The translations under genes and the position numbers were made by a program. Of a DNA stretch of 64,000 nt, positions 1 to 13,652 are shown in pieces (the stretch's first letter is position 1; each line of letters begins with the position of its first letter). The stretch is taken from assembly GCF_000004075.3 (NCBI RefSeq), contig NC_026658.2, positions 18,650,075 to 18,714,074 of the forward strand, given 5' to 3'. The stretch comes from Cucumis sativus (lineage: Eukaryota; Streptophyta; Magnoliopsida; Cucurbitales; Cucurbitaceae). The notes beneath the pieces are model-generated. The model did not search any database. It had not been told where the DNA came from and was given only the letters and a program-made list of their open reading frames with translations.

Positions 1-90
1 CACAATAACAAACATAATCTTCCATCCTAGAGGCGTGAGGTTTGAATTTCTCAACATCTAATTGTTGTACTAAAAAATAATAATAAGAAA
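1..90 (+). mobile_element. 3' part of a tRNA-derived SINE-like element
   Basis: A pol III box-B-like motif (gaggtttgaatttc, 37-50) is followed by a short spacer, TTGTTGTACTAAAAAA and an A-rich tail. The same layout recurs at 17.93 kb. The left part, including any box A, lies outside the window or has decayed. Seen directly: the motif and tail. Inferred: SINE identity. Confidence 0.4.
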
Positions 91-139
91 AGAATGAACA
101 GATATTAGGAAAAAAAACTCTGAAGATGTTTGTTTTTCT

Positions 140-275
140 ATTATTTTTTTTTTCAACATGTAGTGAGTGTCATATATAGATGTCATGGAAACAAAAGTAA
201 ACAAAAGGAGAAAAATAATTATTAGGTAGATGTCACCTTGAATTGAATCCATGACCGAGTTAGCTAACTTTTAAG
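140..275 (-). mobile_element. SINE-like element, Au-like layout
   Basis: On the minus strand a box-B-like GGATTCAATTC (240-250) is followed by GGTGACATCTACCTAATAATT and ends in a poly-A run, seen as poly-T at 142-153 on the plus strand. The sequence after box B resembles, from memory, a family common in cucurbits that reads GGTGGCCACCTACCTAGG at this point. The element is decayed. Confidence 0.4.
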
Positions 276-1849
276 ATATTTATTATAACATACTTTTAGT
301 ATTTTTTTAACTGTTTTAATTGTACTCGGGATAAAGAATATTCTTGAACTTCAAAAAAAATTCAAGCATGCAATTAAACTTTCAAACAACAAAATTTTTT
401 TAAAAAAAACCCATACCATTGGTTCTATATGAAAACCGTGAGTGTTTTAAGAAAACTCGAAATTTGAAAAAAAAATTAAAAAACCTCCCAACTTAAAGAT
501 TGTTAAAAAGTATATTTGTACAAACAAAAACAACGAGTACCTCGTTGCAAAAATACTTCTTTCAAAAGTTGTATGAGTTTCCTTATATTTTAAAAAAAAA
601 ACAGGACTAACCCAAAGTAACTTCAAATAAACTCATAACTATACAAACTATTGAAACATTTTTAAACTTCTTTTTTAAAAGGTTTTTAATGGTAGAAACA
701 TTATTTTGAAGGTTCAAGATATCTTCTTAAATGGGTATTTTCAATTTATGCCCTTGTTACTAAAAATAAGGATATGTATAAAATTCTTTGAAGCTTAAGA
801 GTATTACTATAATTTTCTTAAGTTCACATAGTCAGTTTTGAAACAGAGTATTAATAGCTTCCCTTCCATACTAACCATAAGAATACTTTTTAAAACATTT
901 TGAAGTAGAAGGTTATATTAATGAAACTCTTAAAAGCTAAGAAACTTGGGGATTTTTCTCCTCACCATAATTCATATCTTTAAAGTTCAAATAAATGAAA
1001 AAAATGGCAAATTTAGAAAGAATTGCAGTGGTCCCACAGTGAACTGATATGAAATCACTTCTTCACAGAGCGAAGTAAAAAGATTCTTTTTAACTAAAAA
1101 TATGACCATGCCTCAAATGGACAATTGGGAAAAAGCATCTATATATATATATATAATTAAAATAAAAACATGGCCATTTGGTTGGGAATGATGTAATCCA
1201 ATATACTTCTAATTCTATTGGCCAAGATAGTGGAATCTGAATGTGTTTTTCTCAACATGGTATATTTAAAATAATAATAATGACAATAAAAGTAAAAAAA
1301 ATATCACCTTCTTAGTTCTTTTAAGTTCTCATGAGCAGCCACTCTAAAATATGACTTGCCATTTGCATAATCTATACTCAAAAAGCATCTTTCAATATCT
1401 AAAAAGGCATAACTAATAGAAGTAACACTGAACAATATGATATGGGCTTAATATTGAGCAAGCAAATGGCTTCTTTGCCTTTATTTACTGAAATTGTTAC
1501 TATCAACTAAGTAGTCTTCTTAGTAGCATATATAAGTTAGTAAGCTGTGCATCAAATTCTATTCACAGTATTCCCCACTAATCTGGCCTCCTAAGTAATC
1601 TCAAAACGAAAGAAAGAAGCTATCTACAATTTGGCCATTAAGGAAATTATTTCCTCTTTTCAAAGAGAGAGAAAAAAAGAAGAAAAGGCAAGGCCTCCCT
1701 TTCAACAAGGCTTTACCCTCCCATTGCCCTACCCGTCTCAATCTCAAATCAACATATGTTAAGAGATGATATACGTGACCTGTGTGTGGTTATGTTGTCA
1801 AAGATCTTGTCCCAGCCTCAAGAATGCTCCGACTTGATCAAAAGTTGAA
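276..1849. other. AT-rich intergenic stretch
   Basis: No supported gene. It contains a short (TA)n microsatellite at about 1139-1155 and homopolymer A/T runs. The right end (about 1560-1849) probably includes the 3' UTR and downstream region of the RIE1-like gene. Confidence 0.6.
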
Positions 1850-4800
1850 TCAGACCAAGGAATCACCTTGTCCGATGCTGAACTTGCAGAGAGGGCAGGT
1901 TGCGTTTATTCGAAGCCATTTGACAATGCATCGAGTATGGAAATGATGATTACAAGGAAGCATGCACAATTGAACTCCATGTACATACTGAGCAAGGCAT
2001 ATGCAGCATGCCTGCAAATATAATACCATAGAGTTAATCAAATAGCAAAGAGTCCTACAATGCTATGATAAAAGGCACTATGAAGGATAAAAAAAGATTC
2101 TTCTAAAACAAGGAATCATGATTCAGTTTGTGTCAGATAAAGCATTTTAAAAGAAGAAAACTCCATGGAGAAATATCTTGTAAAGGTAACCAGGATACCT
2201 TTGTTGATGGTATACATGTAAAAATAGGAAAATTTTGTCGAAGTAACAATACAAGATGTCTATTTTATGAGTATGATGATACGGGGTAAAAGTAGAAACT
2301 GTGCAGATAAATTATTGGTTAAATTATAACAAATATCCTTGAACTTTGGCATTTATTTTTAAAAAATTCTTATACTTTCAAAAGTTGTAATATTACCCTT
2401 GAACTTTTCATAAATGTTTCATAAATACTCTTGTGGTAGAAATTCTTTAGAATTTAGAAACAAACTGAGATAGAAAAATTTTCATTTATCCATGGTGGTA
2501 TGAAAAGAGAATGAAAGTACAAATAAGATTGTTGCTCACCGAGTCCTCTGCATTTAGAGTGTGTTCAGTTGTATGACCATTGTAGCCAGGCTCCAATGTC
2601 ATCCCAACTTCTTGTTTCTTGTCATTGTCGAACGACTCAAGTGGATTGTCTTGGTGAAACCTGTACTTGGGAAGTGCCCTAATTTCATCCTCAGAGGCAC
2701 CTTCTAGGAAATTCATGGTATAACCATATGCTAAAAATGGTATTATGCAGCAAACAGCAAAGAAACCAACAAACGCCATCCCGGTGCAGAAGATAATAAA
2801 AAACACATCAAAGGCTAGGAAAACAACTGCCAACCTGCATTTGATATCATGAGTCCATCAGTGAAGCCTCATATTTGACTTCCATCAAGACAAACGAGAA
2901 GTTTTCATACAAATATGACAATGATATTGAAATGATAACGACAACGACAACAACAACAACAACAAAAAAGGTATCACCAAGAAACAATGTAGAACTCAAG
3001 GGAAATATAACCACAGGTCCAGAAGCAGAAACTCAAAGTAACTAGAAAATAATATGAAAACACGACCTGAGTGCTTCTTTCAGTGATGAACAGGAGTTAG
3101 TGAAAAGGAAAGCGCATTTATCACAAAATAACATATTTTAGACTCACACATTTACGGGAAGTTATATCGGAATCGAGATCACAAAATGAAGATGCATTAT
3201 TTATTCTCACAAAGTAATTTGAGAAACTAGTAAATCTAATGGAATTTTAGAAGCTGCGATAGCTAGTGATGGAGAGCGAATACATTTCAAGCAAACTGGT
3301 ATATTCCATATTACATCATTATTCTACTAATTTGCTGATAAACCACAGGCATGGTTAGGTAGAGAAAGAAAAGGGTTTCAAGACCCTAAGAGAGAGTATT
3401 AACCAGTACAGTCGGGGAGAACCTTCCAGAAGAGCTTGGCCACCCATGACAATCCAATAGAATCCAAATACCCACCAGATATATGCTACCATTGTGTTCA
3501 GTGCTTCCAACCTTTTCATAACTCTAGGGAAAAAACAGAGGGGGTAAAAAGAGAGTTGAACAAGACTGAAAATACAAAGATTGATGAAACATCTACATGT
3601 ATTGTCACAAGAAGAAAAATAAGTAAACGTGCAAATATCTTGACTGGAAATAAATTCCTGCTAATAAGTGTAAAATCCTTCAGAGACATGGAAACCAAAA
3701 ACCTAATCCAATAAATTTTTAAATGGAGAAACAAGATTTATTACCATAAATGAAATAAAGATACCTAAGCAAGTCCTTTACCAAGGGGAAACCCCAAAGT
3801 ACCTAGGTGATACATAGTTTCTTAGCATACATAATCAAATTCATTACCATATATAATACGTGCTACATTCTTTACATGAGACGAAAAAACATCATTCCAA
3901 ATATAAATTAAGTATACTGCACATAGTAACCACTTTAAAAGCAAAAAGTTCAAATAAACATGTCTTTTTTTCTACAAGAACCATAACAAAACTATCAAAC
4001 TTGTCACTAAGTTCACCCTCATTAGTAATGGCTGAATTCAGTAACAATGTTGCATTAGACACCAAAACTTTCCTCCTACATTCTAAAAGTATCAATTTAT
4101 GATTTGACATGGAAAAGAATACTCAATTCAACCGACTGTCAAAATATAGAATCCCTTCGAAATTAAACTAGTAGAACTCAATTCATCAAGTTAGCTCAAC
4201 ATCCAAAAGAACTCTATGCCAACGACTTGGGTAGTTTTCTTTCCCCCCTCCCAACACCATGAAGAAAATGAAAAAAAAAATAATATATGGGATGACACAT
4301 GCATATAATCCGATAGTTAATTAAACTGATCGTAATCTATTCGATGAAAATCCCCACAAAGTAGCAGAAAATCTTCACATAACAATCATTCTAAGAACCC
4401 AATAAGTAAACTCATCGGAAAACCGAATACAGTCTAAAATTAGACATAAAAGAGAAACCAATTCAAACCAAAAACCCCACCCCGACAAAATTTTCCTCAA
4501 AACAGAAGTTACCTTATACGATTGTGAGAAAGGCGAAGTTCATCCTGAGCCCCACGATTCTCAAAACCAAGTCGATAGCGACTACTCCTTCTCAAGTAAG
4601 CAACGAACACAAAAAAGACATGGAAAAGGCACTGAACAGCATAACCCGAAAGCCAGAATCTCAAAGGAGCAGTAGGTTTCTCTTCTGCAGACAATACCAG
4701 CACTATGACAGATAAAAAGACGAAGAACAAATTCCAGAACAAGTCGAGTACCAAAATAGGCTTGATAAAGGAAGACCCATTCCGGAATAGAACACGACGC

Positions 4801-4979
4801 TCGTATTCATTATCATCTTCGTCATCGTCGACTCGAGGATCGGCACAGTCACCAAATATTACGCCGCGATGTTCCATGATCAAATTTGCAGCGTCTTGAA
4901 TCAAGGGAAGCGCGAATCTGGAGCTCATGGTTCGCTGCCAGGACAAGAAACCAGAGTTGGATGGTCGAACGTCGTCCAT
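1850..4979 (-). CDS. RIE1-type membrane RING-H2 E3 ubiquitin ligase, four exons
   Basis: Probable membrane-anchored RING E3 ligase that passes ubiquitin from an E2 to substrates. Exons on the minus strand: 4979-4513, 3523-3404, 2834-2540 and 2011-1850 (stop TGA at 1850). All junctions are GT/AG and the sum is 1044 nt, giving 347 residues. Hydrophobic segments lie at about residues 75-97, 107-129, 166-184, 197-215 and 215-235. The C-terminal RING-H2 ligands are C296, C299, C314, H316, H319, C322, C333 and C336. Length, membrane segments followed by an acidic linker, and the CCICL start of the RING match the plant RIE1 / At1g12760 / At1g63170 family. The protein ends only 11 residues after the last cysteine. 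The start ATG at 4979 opens a hydrophilic N-terminus. Exact orthology and substrate are unknown. Confidence 0.93.
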
Positions 4980-5125
4980 GAAAAGAGAAGTTGGGCGAAG
5001 AGTGATGGGAGCGGGGAGAGGTGATCGGAGAGAAGGGAAAAGGCGCCGGTGAAGAAAGCGAGGAGTTGCAGTGAGAGTGGGAATAGAAGGAAGAGGAATA
5101 ATAAAAATTAATTAATAAATGGAAT
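4980..5125 (-). promoter_or_regulatory. Probable 5' UTR and core promoter of the RIE1-like gene
   Basis: Directly upstream of the start codon the minus strand is pyrimidine-rich (CCTCTTCC, CCCTTCTCTCC), typical of a plant 5' UTR. It then changes to an AT-rich stretch (about 5098-5120) that could hold a TATA-like element. No exact box is assigned. Confidence 0.4.
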
Positions 5126-7870
5126 TGCGTATATCCTTCAAAACGTCGTCGCTTCTTTAGTGGGTATGAATGAATTTAACGCCTTTGTTTGGATGGTGGT
5201 TGTTTATGTTCGGATAAGGGATAATGGGGGTGGGGGGGAATTTAATTCATTTTTGTTTAATTAATTTCATTTCATTATATCCTTTCTTATATATATATAT
5301 ATACACATATATTTACATTAAATTCATCATTAATTCATTAAGGAACTTCATAATTTATTAATCCACTTCGGTTTCAATTTTGATATTCACAATTATCCAT
5401 TCATCCATTAAATCCATATTAAATAATTATATGCATACATATATAGATATTAACATTCAATATTTAAATACTTGAAGTGAGTATAAAGTAAAACAACAAT
5501 GTTAAAGAGTATATATTTTGAAACTGAAGCAATGCTTCAATTTTTCAAGGATAACATTTTAATACCTGTCATGAATTTGAAATCAAACTTAAAAACAATA
5601 TTAAAATTATATTATTTTAAATGTTAAGAACCAAACAAATAACTTTTTTTAAAAAAATTATATATGTTTGAAGCTCGCTGGAACAAAAAAGAAAATAAAC
5701 TAAAATAAAAAAAAATCAATATTATCTTTCTAAAAAAACCACACTACAATTATCGAAATAGTCATAACTCAATTATAAACAATAATTAAAATTTATCATG
5801 TTTTTAATAATTAAAAATAAATCATAATTTTCGTCATGTTTTATAATAATTAAATAATAAACATAAACAAGAGACTTAGAAAACGAACTAAAAGTTATTA
5901 TTTATCATAATTATTTAATAAATAAATAAATAGAAAATATAAAAAGAATAGAAAATAAAAGAAGTATTATAGAGTTGTTAAAGAGGTAGTTAGTATAATA
6001 ATTGAATGAAATTAATATGGAACGAACTTATTAGAAAATAAAGAAAAATAAACAATAAAGTCTAGATTTGTATGGTTGAATTAGTTCACTAATACTTGGA
6101 AAGATAATTGAGAGGAATTAAATATAGAAGGAATTTATTAAAAACTATAAGTGATAAGAAAAAAGAAATTAAAAATAAATAAAAAAAGGATAAAATTAGA
6201 ATATGCAATCTTCAAGTTAAAGGAATCTGCTTCAAATATTTATGGATCACAATGATATTCCTTTAATTTGAAGGACTTTTATTTTTTTTCATTTATAATC
6301 CAACTTTATCCAATAATACTATACATATTATTTCACATTTATCCCATTCATATTTAATGGTTTCACAAAAATTCAAGGGACCAACGGTACTTTCAGCTTT
6401 TTCAACTTTCTATAGGGCCATTTCACTCATTCACCACTTAGATTTATAAGTCTAAATTATTGAGTAGATGGTTGAGAGTCTGTGAGATCGAATTTGGAGA
6501 ATATTGTGTTTAGTAGTATATGAGATGATGATGAAATTACACTACCAAAATTTGTCTTGTTTTAATAATAAAGTTAAGTTGTTTACACCGTGTCAGTAAC
6601 TTAAGAAGTCGATGTACTGAATAATCCTTAAATGTGAAACATATATATTTGTTTCAACTTAAACTTCTAAATTGTTCTAACTCTATTAACCTTACATCTT
6701 AAATTAGTTAAAAAGAAAAAAGTTATATTTGAGAAATGTTTTGAATTTAATTTTTACACACGTGTCATATTTTCAAATGTATAGTTTGAGTTTATAATTT
6801 TAGTCATGGTACTGTTAAAATTATTAGTCACATCAACAAGTCCTAAATTTAAAATTATTCATACATTATATATTATTATGGTTAAAATTAATATTATTGT
6901 TATTATTTAACCAATTTTAATTAAATTTATAAAGGCCTAAAATTGAATACATCCACTGAAATTGAACAAACTCGTAGAAATAATATTTTAATCTAGATTT
7001 TATTTATAAAAAAAAAAACAATTCTTTTAAAATTTAAATTATCTATTTGCCAACCAAATTTACTTTCTTAATTACTTAGGCTAGGCATGTCACTTTTCAT
7101 ACCATAGTTTGTATCAAATTTAAGTAGTAGAGATGAATTCTAAATAAATTTCACAAACTATTTTTTAAAAAAGAAAAAAAAAAAACTACTTTATTTAACA
7201 TTGACTTGGTTTTTTAAAACATCAAGAAAATTTTCCCATTAAAAGTTTTTAAAAAACGGTAAACATAGAAACGATGTTTATATTCTTAATTTTTAAAAAC
7301 TAAAAAATCAAATGATTATCAAAAGTGGCCTTAATTCTTCGATCTTGTTTAAACTTTACCGAATTTTTCTGATTCTAATTAGTTTGGAGTTGTTAACCAA
7401 ATTAACTGTTGTTTGTCACTTTTCGAACGAAACATGTGTTAAAAGTTAAAACACTTAATCCAACTATTGACTTTTTGGTAAAAAAAAAAAAAAACTTATG
7501 ATGTTCAAAACTTAGACTAACACCATTATCACAATCATTATTAATGCCACATATATGTTCAATTTTAATGTTAATTCCACTTTGTTTTTCTTATTACAAT
7601 TCTTCAAGTTTGACATTGATTAAGTGAATGATCTTATGTAGTATGTCAAGATTTTAATATACTTGTAAGTTGATAATCAATTACATTGCAATCAATTAAT
7701 CAATTGGTGTTAGTCAATACTTTTTAGTGCTCTATGTTGACTAAAGAAGTTAAAGATTGAGAACCCAACAACTCTTTATTTGGTAAATAGAGGAAGTGCA
7801 TTATTCCATTCAAATTTAGATCAAACTAATACTTGAATTGATATCATAGTCAATAGTGGAATGATAAGAG
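5126..7870. other. AT-rich intergenic region
   Basis: No coding sequence, RNA gene or clear transposon end was recognised. There is a G-rich patch at about 5226-5240 and a (TA)n run at about 5290-5312. The rest is very AT-rich with stops in all frames. Confidence 0.6.
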
Positions 7871-7872
7871 AG

Positions 7873-8475
7873 GTTGAAGGGTTGGATTGAGTTGGGTTTA
7901 ACTACTTTTTAGATTCAGTTTAATTATTTAATAGGTAAAAATTGTATATTTAATTATTGTTGTATAATGATAAATTAAGATTAACAACTCAATTATCTCA
8001 ATTTTAGATTATGAAAACTTCTTTCTAATGTTTAAAATTGTTTTTATGAGTTGTTGGCCGATAAATTATCAAAAAATATTATAAAAATAAAGAAAAATTG
8101 TAAAAAATAGAACATTTGACCAAATATTTACACTTCATAGAATGAACCAAGTGTAATGAATTTTATCTTTTAGTGATTTTGTTTAATGGAGTATAAGTTG
8201 TTTGTCAATTTTTTTATTTTTAAAAAAAATCTAAAATAAAACAATATAAATATAAATATATGTATATATAATAATATTATAAGTAGAAAAACCATATTTT
8301 TTTAAATAAAGGTTAGTTCGGGTTGTTATTTTTTGTGAACTCATGAAGACATGAAATAACCCAAGTCATAAGATTTTAATTTTTTTTTAACTTAACTCAA
8401 CCTGTTGATAATGATAACCCAACCCAAACCATACGAGCTGGGTTGGCTTGGTCAGGTTTTTTAAGTCATTGGATT
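7873..8475. mobile_element. Possible non-autonomous DNA transposon with GGGTTGG-type ends
   Basis: The left end carries GGGTTGGATTGAGTTGGG (7876 onward). The right end carries AACCCAACCCAAACC (8417 onward) and nearby GGGTTGG, so the two borders are partly complementary. The interior is AT-rich and non-coding. I could not see a clean target-site duplication. Confidence 0.25.
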
Positions 8476-8479
8476 TTTT

Positions 8480-9560
8480 TAACACTCCTAAAATTTATAA
8501 TGAATTCTTTTCCGATCTCTTGATTTTAGCTAGATTTAAATTGATAATTTTAAATGTAAATAAATTTTAAGTTAAATTACAAATTTAGTCTTTAAGAGCT
8601 GTTTTGGCCTATCGAGTAGAATTAATAATTTTGAAATTACTATATTGAAGTTAGTAAGTAGTGTTTGAAATGTAAAGTTGTAAGGTTAAATTTGAAAAAA
8701 AAAAAAGAATAGACGAAGTTACTCGTAAATAATTTATGAAAAAATCGAGATGGAGAGAAAAGTATGGTTTCTAAATGAATATGAAAAGTTAAAAAAAAAA
8801 ATGGGCAAAAGTTACTTGTAAAATAGGTAAAGTTGAATAGTGTTTTTACTATTGTGTTGTTAATATCAACTTACCTTAAAAAGTAAGTTGGTGGGTCAAA
8901 TGATCTTTAAAGGAACGTTTGAGATGTAGAGTGGTTATTATACTATGTGGTTTATAATAAACTGTGTTATTATAGTCTATATTTGGCGCACGAAGTATAT
9001 AGTATGTGTTTTTGGTGTAGAGTATTATAGTCTATGTTTGGGCTACAAATTATTATAGTCAAAATTATAGCCGTCTGTAAAATAAATATCAGTTATCTTA
9101 GATTAAGTTTTCTTGTACTATTATTCTTGTCATACATTTATTTAGGTACATAGAATATTCTTTTTAGAAAACATAGTTCAAATTGTATCTTCCACTAATT
9201 TATACAAGCAAATTATTACTACGGGGATGCATTTGTTATAAAATTTTATAATGTAACTTCTTTTTATAAAAATTGATATGTAATTTTATTAAAACTTGTT
9301 AATTATGTTGTTCATTTAATAAATTAATATTACATATATAAGTTGATTTTTATAATTATAACAAAATATTTATGCACCGTGTAACAAAATGAAAAAGCAC
9401 ATTAAGCTGCCATTTTTTAAATATTCCAAGTTTGCCCTCTATTTTCATCGTATTTCTTCTCTTTTCTGCTATTTTTCTTCTTCTTTCCATTGTTTTTTTC
9501 TCTTGTTCTACATTTTTTTTAAAAACAAAGTTTCAAATAATTATTTGGTTGTTTAGATCG
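8480..9560. other. AT-rich intergenic region
   Basis: Nothing recognised. A short, loosely repeated motif (tattatagtctatgtttgg) appears around 8935-9060. A pyrimidine-rich stretch lies at 9420-9520. Confidence 0.5.
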
Positions 9561-9568
9561 TGGTTGTA

Positions 9569-9765
9569 AGTATGCTTGTTGTATGGCACCGCAAGATTCA
9601 TTAGACCTGCAAAAGCTCCATACGAAGCTTAAGTTTTTTTACGGGAAGAAGAGAATGGAAATTTAAGGTTGTGTGTCGACAACCATGTCTTGAAACAAGC
9701 CCTGAGGAAAGGGCCAACTCTTGAGTTTGTGGATGCTTACAAGCTCTTCGATTGTATCTGAAGTT
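9569..9765 (+). pseudogene. Ty3/gypsy reverse-transcriptase fragment, plus strand
   Basis: Plus-strand translation gives RFIRPAKAPYEA, then after a stop the sense of a NGNLRLCVDN block. Both are characteristic of the start of gypsy reverse transcriptase. The residues normally between the MAPPE-like motif and this block are deleted, and there are in-frame stops. It is dead and sits head-to-head with the minus-strand remnant that follows. Confidence 0.7.
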
Positions 9766-11620
9766 TAGTTAACTCCGGCGATGCCATACGACAAGCATAC
9801 TTCGTAGGCGATTTTGACTTGGGCAAACTACCAAGCACCCCACACACAATACTTCTTCTCTATGACACGCCTTGTGCCTTTTGGAACTATCTCCCCCTAA
9901 CTATCTGAAGGCTCAGGTGGGATGACCCCTGAACGTAATTTCATCTTGAGTGAGGCCCTCTTTCAGTTGCATGGCTGAGATCATTCTCAATCTCTTAGGT
10001 TGGCGAAGGTCTATCTGAACAACGGTGGGGGCAGACCTAGTGATCACTAAATAGTTGGCTGAAGGCATTAGGATCACCTGATGTTCAAGGAGGAATTTCA
10101 TTTCGAGTACTACCTCAAAGTCATCCATACCTACAACCACGAAGTCTACAAGACCACTCCATCCTCCCAATTGTATTATCGTTCCTTTCACTATTTCTAC
10201 GACGAGTAAAACTGTAAAATTTACGGCCTTCATTTTTTCTATATCCTTCTTCCAATGAAGCTTCTGCCACCCTTATGAAATTGTGGGTTGCACCAGAGTC
10301 AACCATAGTGCTCATTGCGTGCTTCTAGTTGACCCAGGTGTCAACATATATTAGACCCCCTTTTGCACGTCTACTTGTCTCTCCCACTTTCTTTTGAAGA
10401 GGCAACAGGAATCTCATGACCCCCACTTTAGAATTCTCAACTTAGTTTGCTTGATTAACTTCCCTTTCTGATTGACTCAACTTGTCATCTAAGTCGGAGG
10501 ATAGAGAGGCCTGAAAGATGTAAAAGACCGATTTATTCGGACATTTCTTAGCTCGATATGCCTGATTACATATGTACCAACTAAGAGGATGATTTGGTGT
10601 GTTTGGATTATTATGTCCTCGCCAGGTGTTCCCCATGTTGGATTGGAAAGGCTACGGTCACCACCAGGACATCTGTCTTCCCCGATAGCTTTAAGAGAAC
10701 TCAATTATTTCTTTTTCTTCCAATGAAGAACTTTGGTGGCATCTCATATCTTGAGAGTCATTAAACATATCAAACAAACGTTCAGCTATTCCATAGGCTA
10801 ACGTGAGGTCTTGAATCTTCTACTCATATAGCTTAATCCTTACCCACGACTTCAGCCTTCGATAAAACAGAAGATCTTGTCATTTTTTGACATGTCACAT
10901 ATGTCTAACATTGGCCCGTGAATTGTTTCACATACTTTCGAATGGTTTCAATGTGTTTATTCGCTCAATTTTCACCGAACCAAAATTTCGACATTCTCGA
11001 GAAAAAACTACGAACAAAGTTCTTTCTTTAAACTGTCTCATGTGTCTATTGTGCAACATCCTTCCTGAATATCAACATACCAGGACTTCCACCATAACTT
11101 CGCATTTTCAGACAGATGCATAGTTGTCAATGTCACTTTGACTTCTTCTGTAATGGTATTTGTGGCCTTGAAGTATTGTTCCATATCAAAGATGAAGTTT
11201 TCTAACGTCTTCGCATCTTTTGCCCCACAGAAGGGCTCAGGGATTTTTATTCTGCTAATTGAAATTGTGATTTGCTATTGCTCAATTTGTAAGGTTCACC
11301 TTCGTGTTCATCTCTACGATTTCGTTCCTCGCGACATATAGGGTAGCTCAAAAATCTCCTGTCATGCCGTTTATCATTTCCAACATATTCTTGTGGGAGT
11401 TATCTATCCTAATAACTCGTTCTATATAGACAGCAGCATGACGAACTATTCCCACGCTTGTAGGTGACATTTCCAGTTCTTACAATTTGTGACTCTATAG
11501 TGTCAACTCTTTCAAACTCAGAATGGACGATTGTGCGGTACTTGTTCAAACTCGATGAACAAGTCAGCGGATCAAAATTCGAAAGTCATGGTCAATCTTA
11601 GGGTATGATGTAACCTTCCT
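9766..11620 (-). mobile_element. Degenerate Ty3/gypsy gag-protease remnant
   Basis: Reading on the minus strand from about 11600 downward: a decayed capsid region, then a zinc-knuckle-like stretch (CNQAYRAKKCP near 10560), a retroviral-type aspartic protease with the VDSGATHNF active-site motif (near 10300), the rest of the protease domain to 9913, and the first residues of reverse transcriptase (near 9840-9760). Frameshifts and stops break every part. The order gag-protease-RT is that of Ty3/gypsy elements. It resembles, from memory, abundant melon and cucumber elements. No paired LTRs were identified. Confidence 0.8.
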
Positions 11621-13650
11621 TCACGTTCTTGAGAAAATTATTTATAGAACATGAGAAAGAAACAAAGAGTGAGACACTGATCAAAAGAAATTTATAAAAC
11701 TTCAACTTGTAAACAATTATTTCTACAAAAGGTCGGTAGTGAAAGTTGTAAGATCGAGTGTTGATCCACGCGGAATCTATGCAAAGTTTCTTAGAGTTGT
11801 AAAATGCAAAAGTAAAACAAGAATTACTTTTATTTTTTGATATCAGAACACAGACGGTTAAATATTCTCTCAGTCAAAAGACCTTATTAAACGAGTGAAG
11901 GAATGATTTTATAGATAAAATAAGTTCTACAGTTTGAACCTTGTCACAACATATCAGAAAATGCAAGTGCGAGTGTGTAGCATTTGGGTACCGAAAGGTT
12001 GTTTGTCTTAAATAAAGGTTGAAACATAATAATGTCATTTATATTTACTTAGATAAAAAATATGTATTCTAACCTCAACGTTTATATCACAAAAGGTGAA
12101 TATATGTACAACAAAAGTCTTGAGAGGTTGCTTGCCTTAAATTGAAGTTAAAATATGAGATATGTATCGATTCAAATAAACTGTGAACCTTTTCAGTTCG
12201 CATCACTATATATGTATGTATGTATCCAAACTTTTATGTTGCTTAATTGTATGTTTGTTCTAAGTTAAAAGTTAGGTTCAACACCATTCACACTCATCCA
12301 CTTTCATGTAATCCAAAGCATTCCACTCCTGATGTCACTTAAATCTAGATCAAATATTTTAACCGAATTATACATCAACAGCTGACTAGTCCTAGTCGAA
12401 CTCAAGGAGCACGTAAATTTCTATAGCACATTAGTTTCAACCCAAGGTAACAGAAGGAGGGGGTCAATTGAATAATTAAAAATAAATTGTGAAAAAATAA
12501 ATACTATAAAAATAAATTAAAAGTGTAAATCAATTTGAGAAAACTTACCATGGATTTTATCGATCTCCCTCATCATTATATTTGAATGTTGAATTCTCAT
12601 TGTTGAATTTAACAATTGATACTCCTAACCAATTTGAATAGAACAACTAACCAAATTGTCCTATGCATCAAATTAATGCAAATTAAATCGATGAAATGTA
12701 TACAACGTCCAATTTACAGTAATTGCATTACAAATAAGGGCTAAGTTAGGTTGAAAACCTAATTTTCATGCGGCTAATTAAACATTCATCAAGTTCAATA
12801 TTGTAAGTCGATTAGAAAAATACAAGATCTAATAGATTTTTTCAAGCTAACCTAACTTATTTCTTCTAACTGAATCACATACAACTTACCAAAAAAATTG
12901 CACAGGATAAAAAGGCTTTCACCATAAAGCGTTCGTTCATCTGACAATATGAACATGATAATTAAAGACAAAATTTAATCTATTGGTGTATTAAACTCAA
13001 TTCAAATCTCACAAATGTATGGATTAAAGGGAGATACTACAAACTAAACCTAAGAAAAGAGTACCTAGTTATTGGTTGATTATGGTATGTTGATCAATTT
13101 GTTTGTAGATCGTAAATTTGTTGGATAATATAAAACATAAAGTAAAAAAAAAAAAAATTCTAAACTCATTTAACCTCTCAATCTCTCTAATCTCTTTCAA
13201 AATCTCTCTCTCAATCTCTCTTGTCATTCCATAGAATATTTAGCTACTCTTGATCAAGTTATCACGCTACACAATAAGTTTAGTTTTTTGTTTTTTGTTA
13301 TTTTTTTCTCCAAAGTGTGTTATATATAGGTTTTTCTTTTATCCTCCTCTCTTGGTGGAATATTTAAATCTTAAATGTATAAACCTAATTATCTAATTTT
13401 TAATTGTTCCAAGTTGATTTAGAGTTGTTTCAAACTTATGAACAAGTTTTTTCTTACTTTTTTTCATCTGGAAAACATCTCACAGGCATGCATCTCTCGC
13501 AACTTCTTAAGTTCAAATGTTTAATCTCAAATGAATTATATACTTGTGCTTATGTCATTTAGGATGCTTTTATACATGTGTAGGAAATTTTTAGTTACTG
13601 TTTAGAAAATGTTTTTTGCTTGCAAACATCTCGCAACCTCCAAACTTTAA
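11621..13650. other. Non-coding, possibly decayed LTR plus intergenic DNA
   Basis: No gene. The left part (to about 12450) lies where a 5' LTR of the minus-strand gypsy remnant would be, but I found no partner copy to confirm it. A CT-rich block is at 13175-13225. Confidence 0.4.
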
Positions 13651-13652
13651 AT

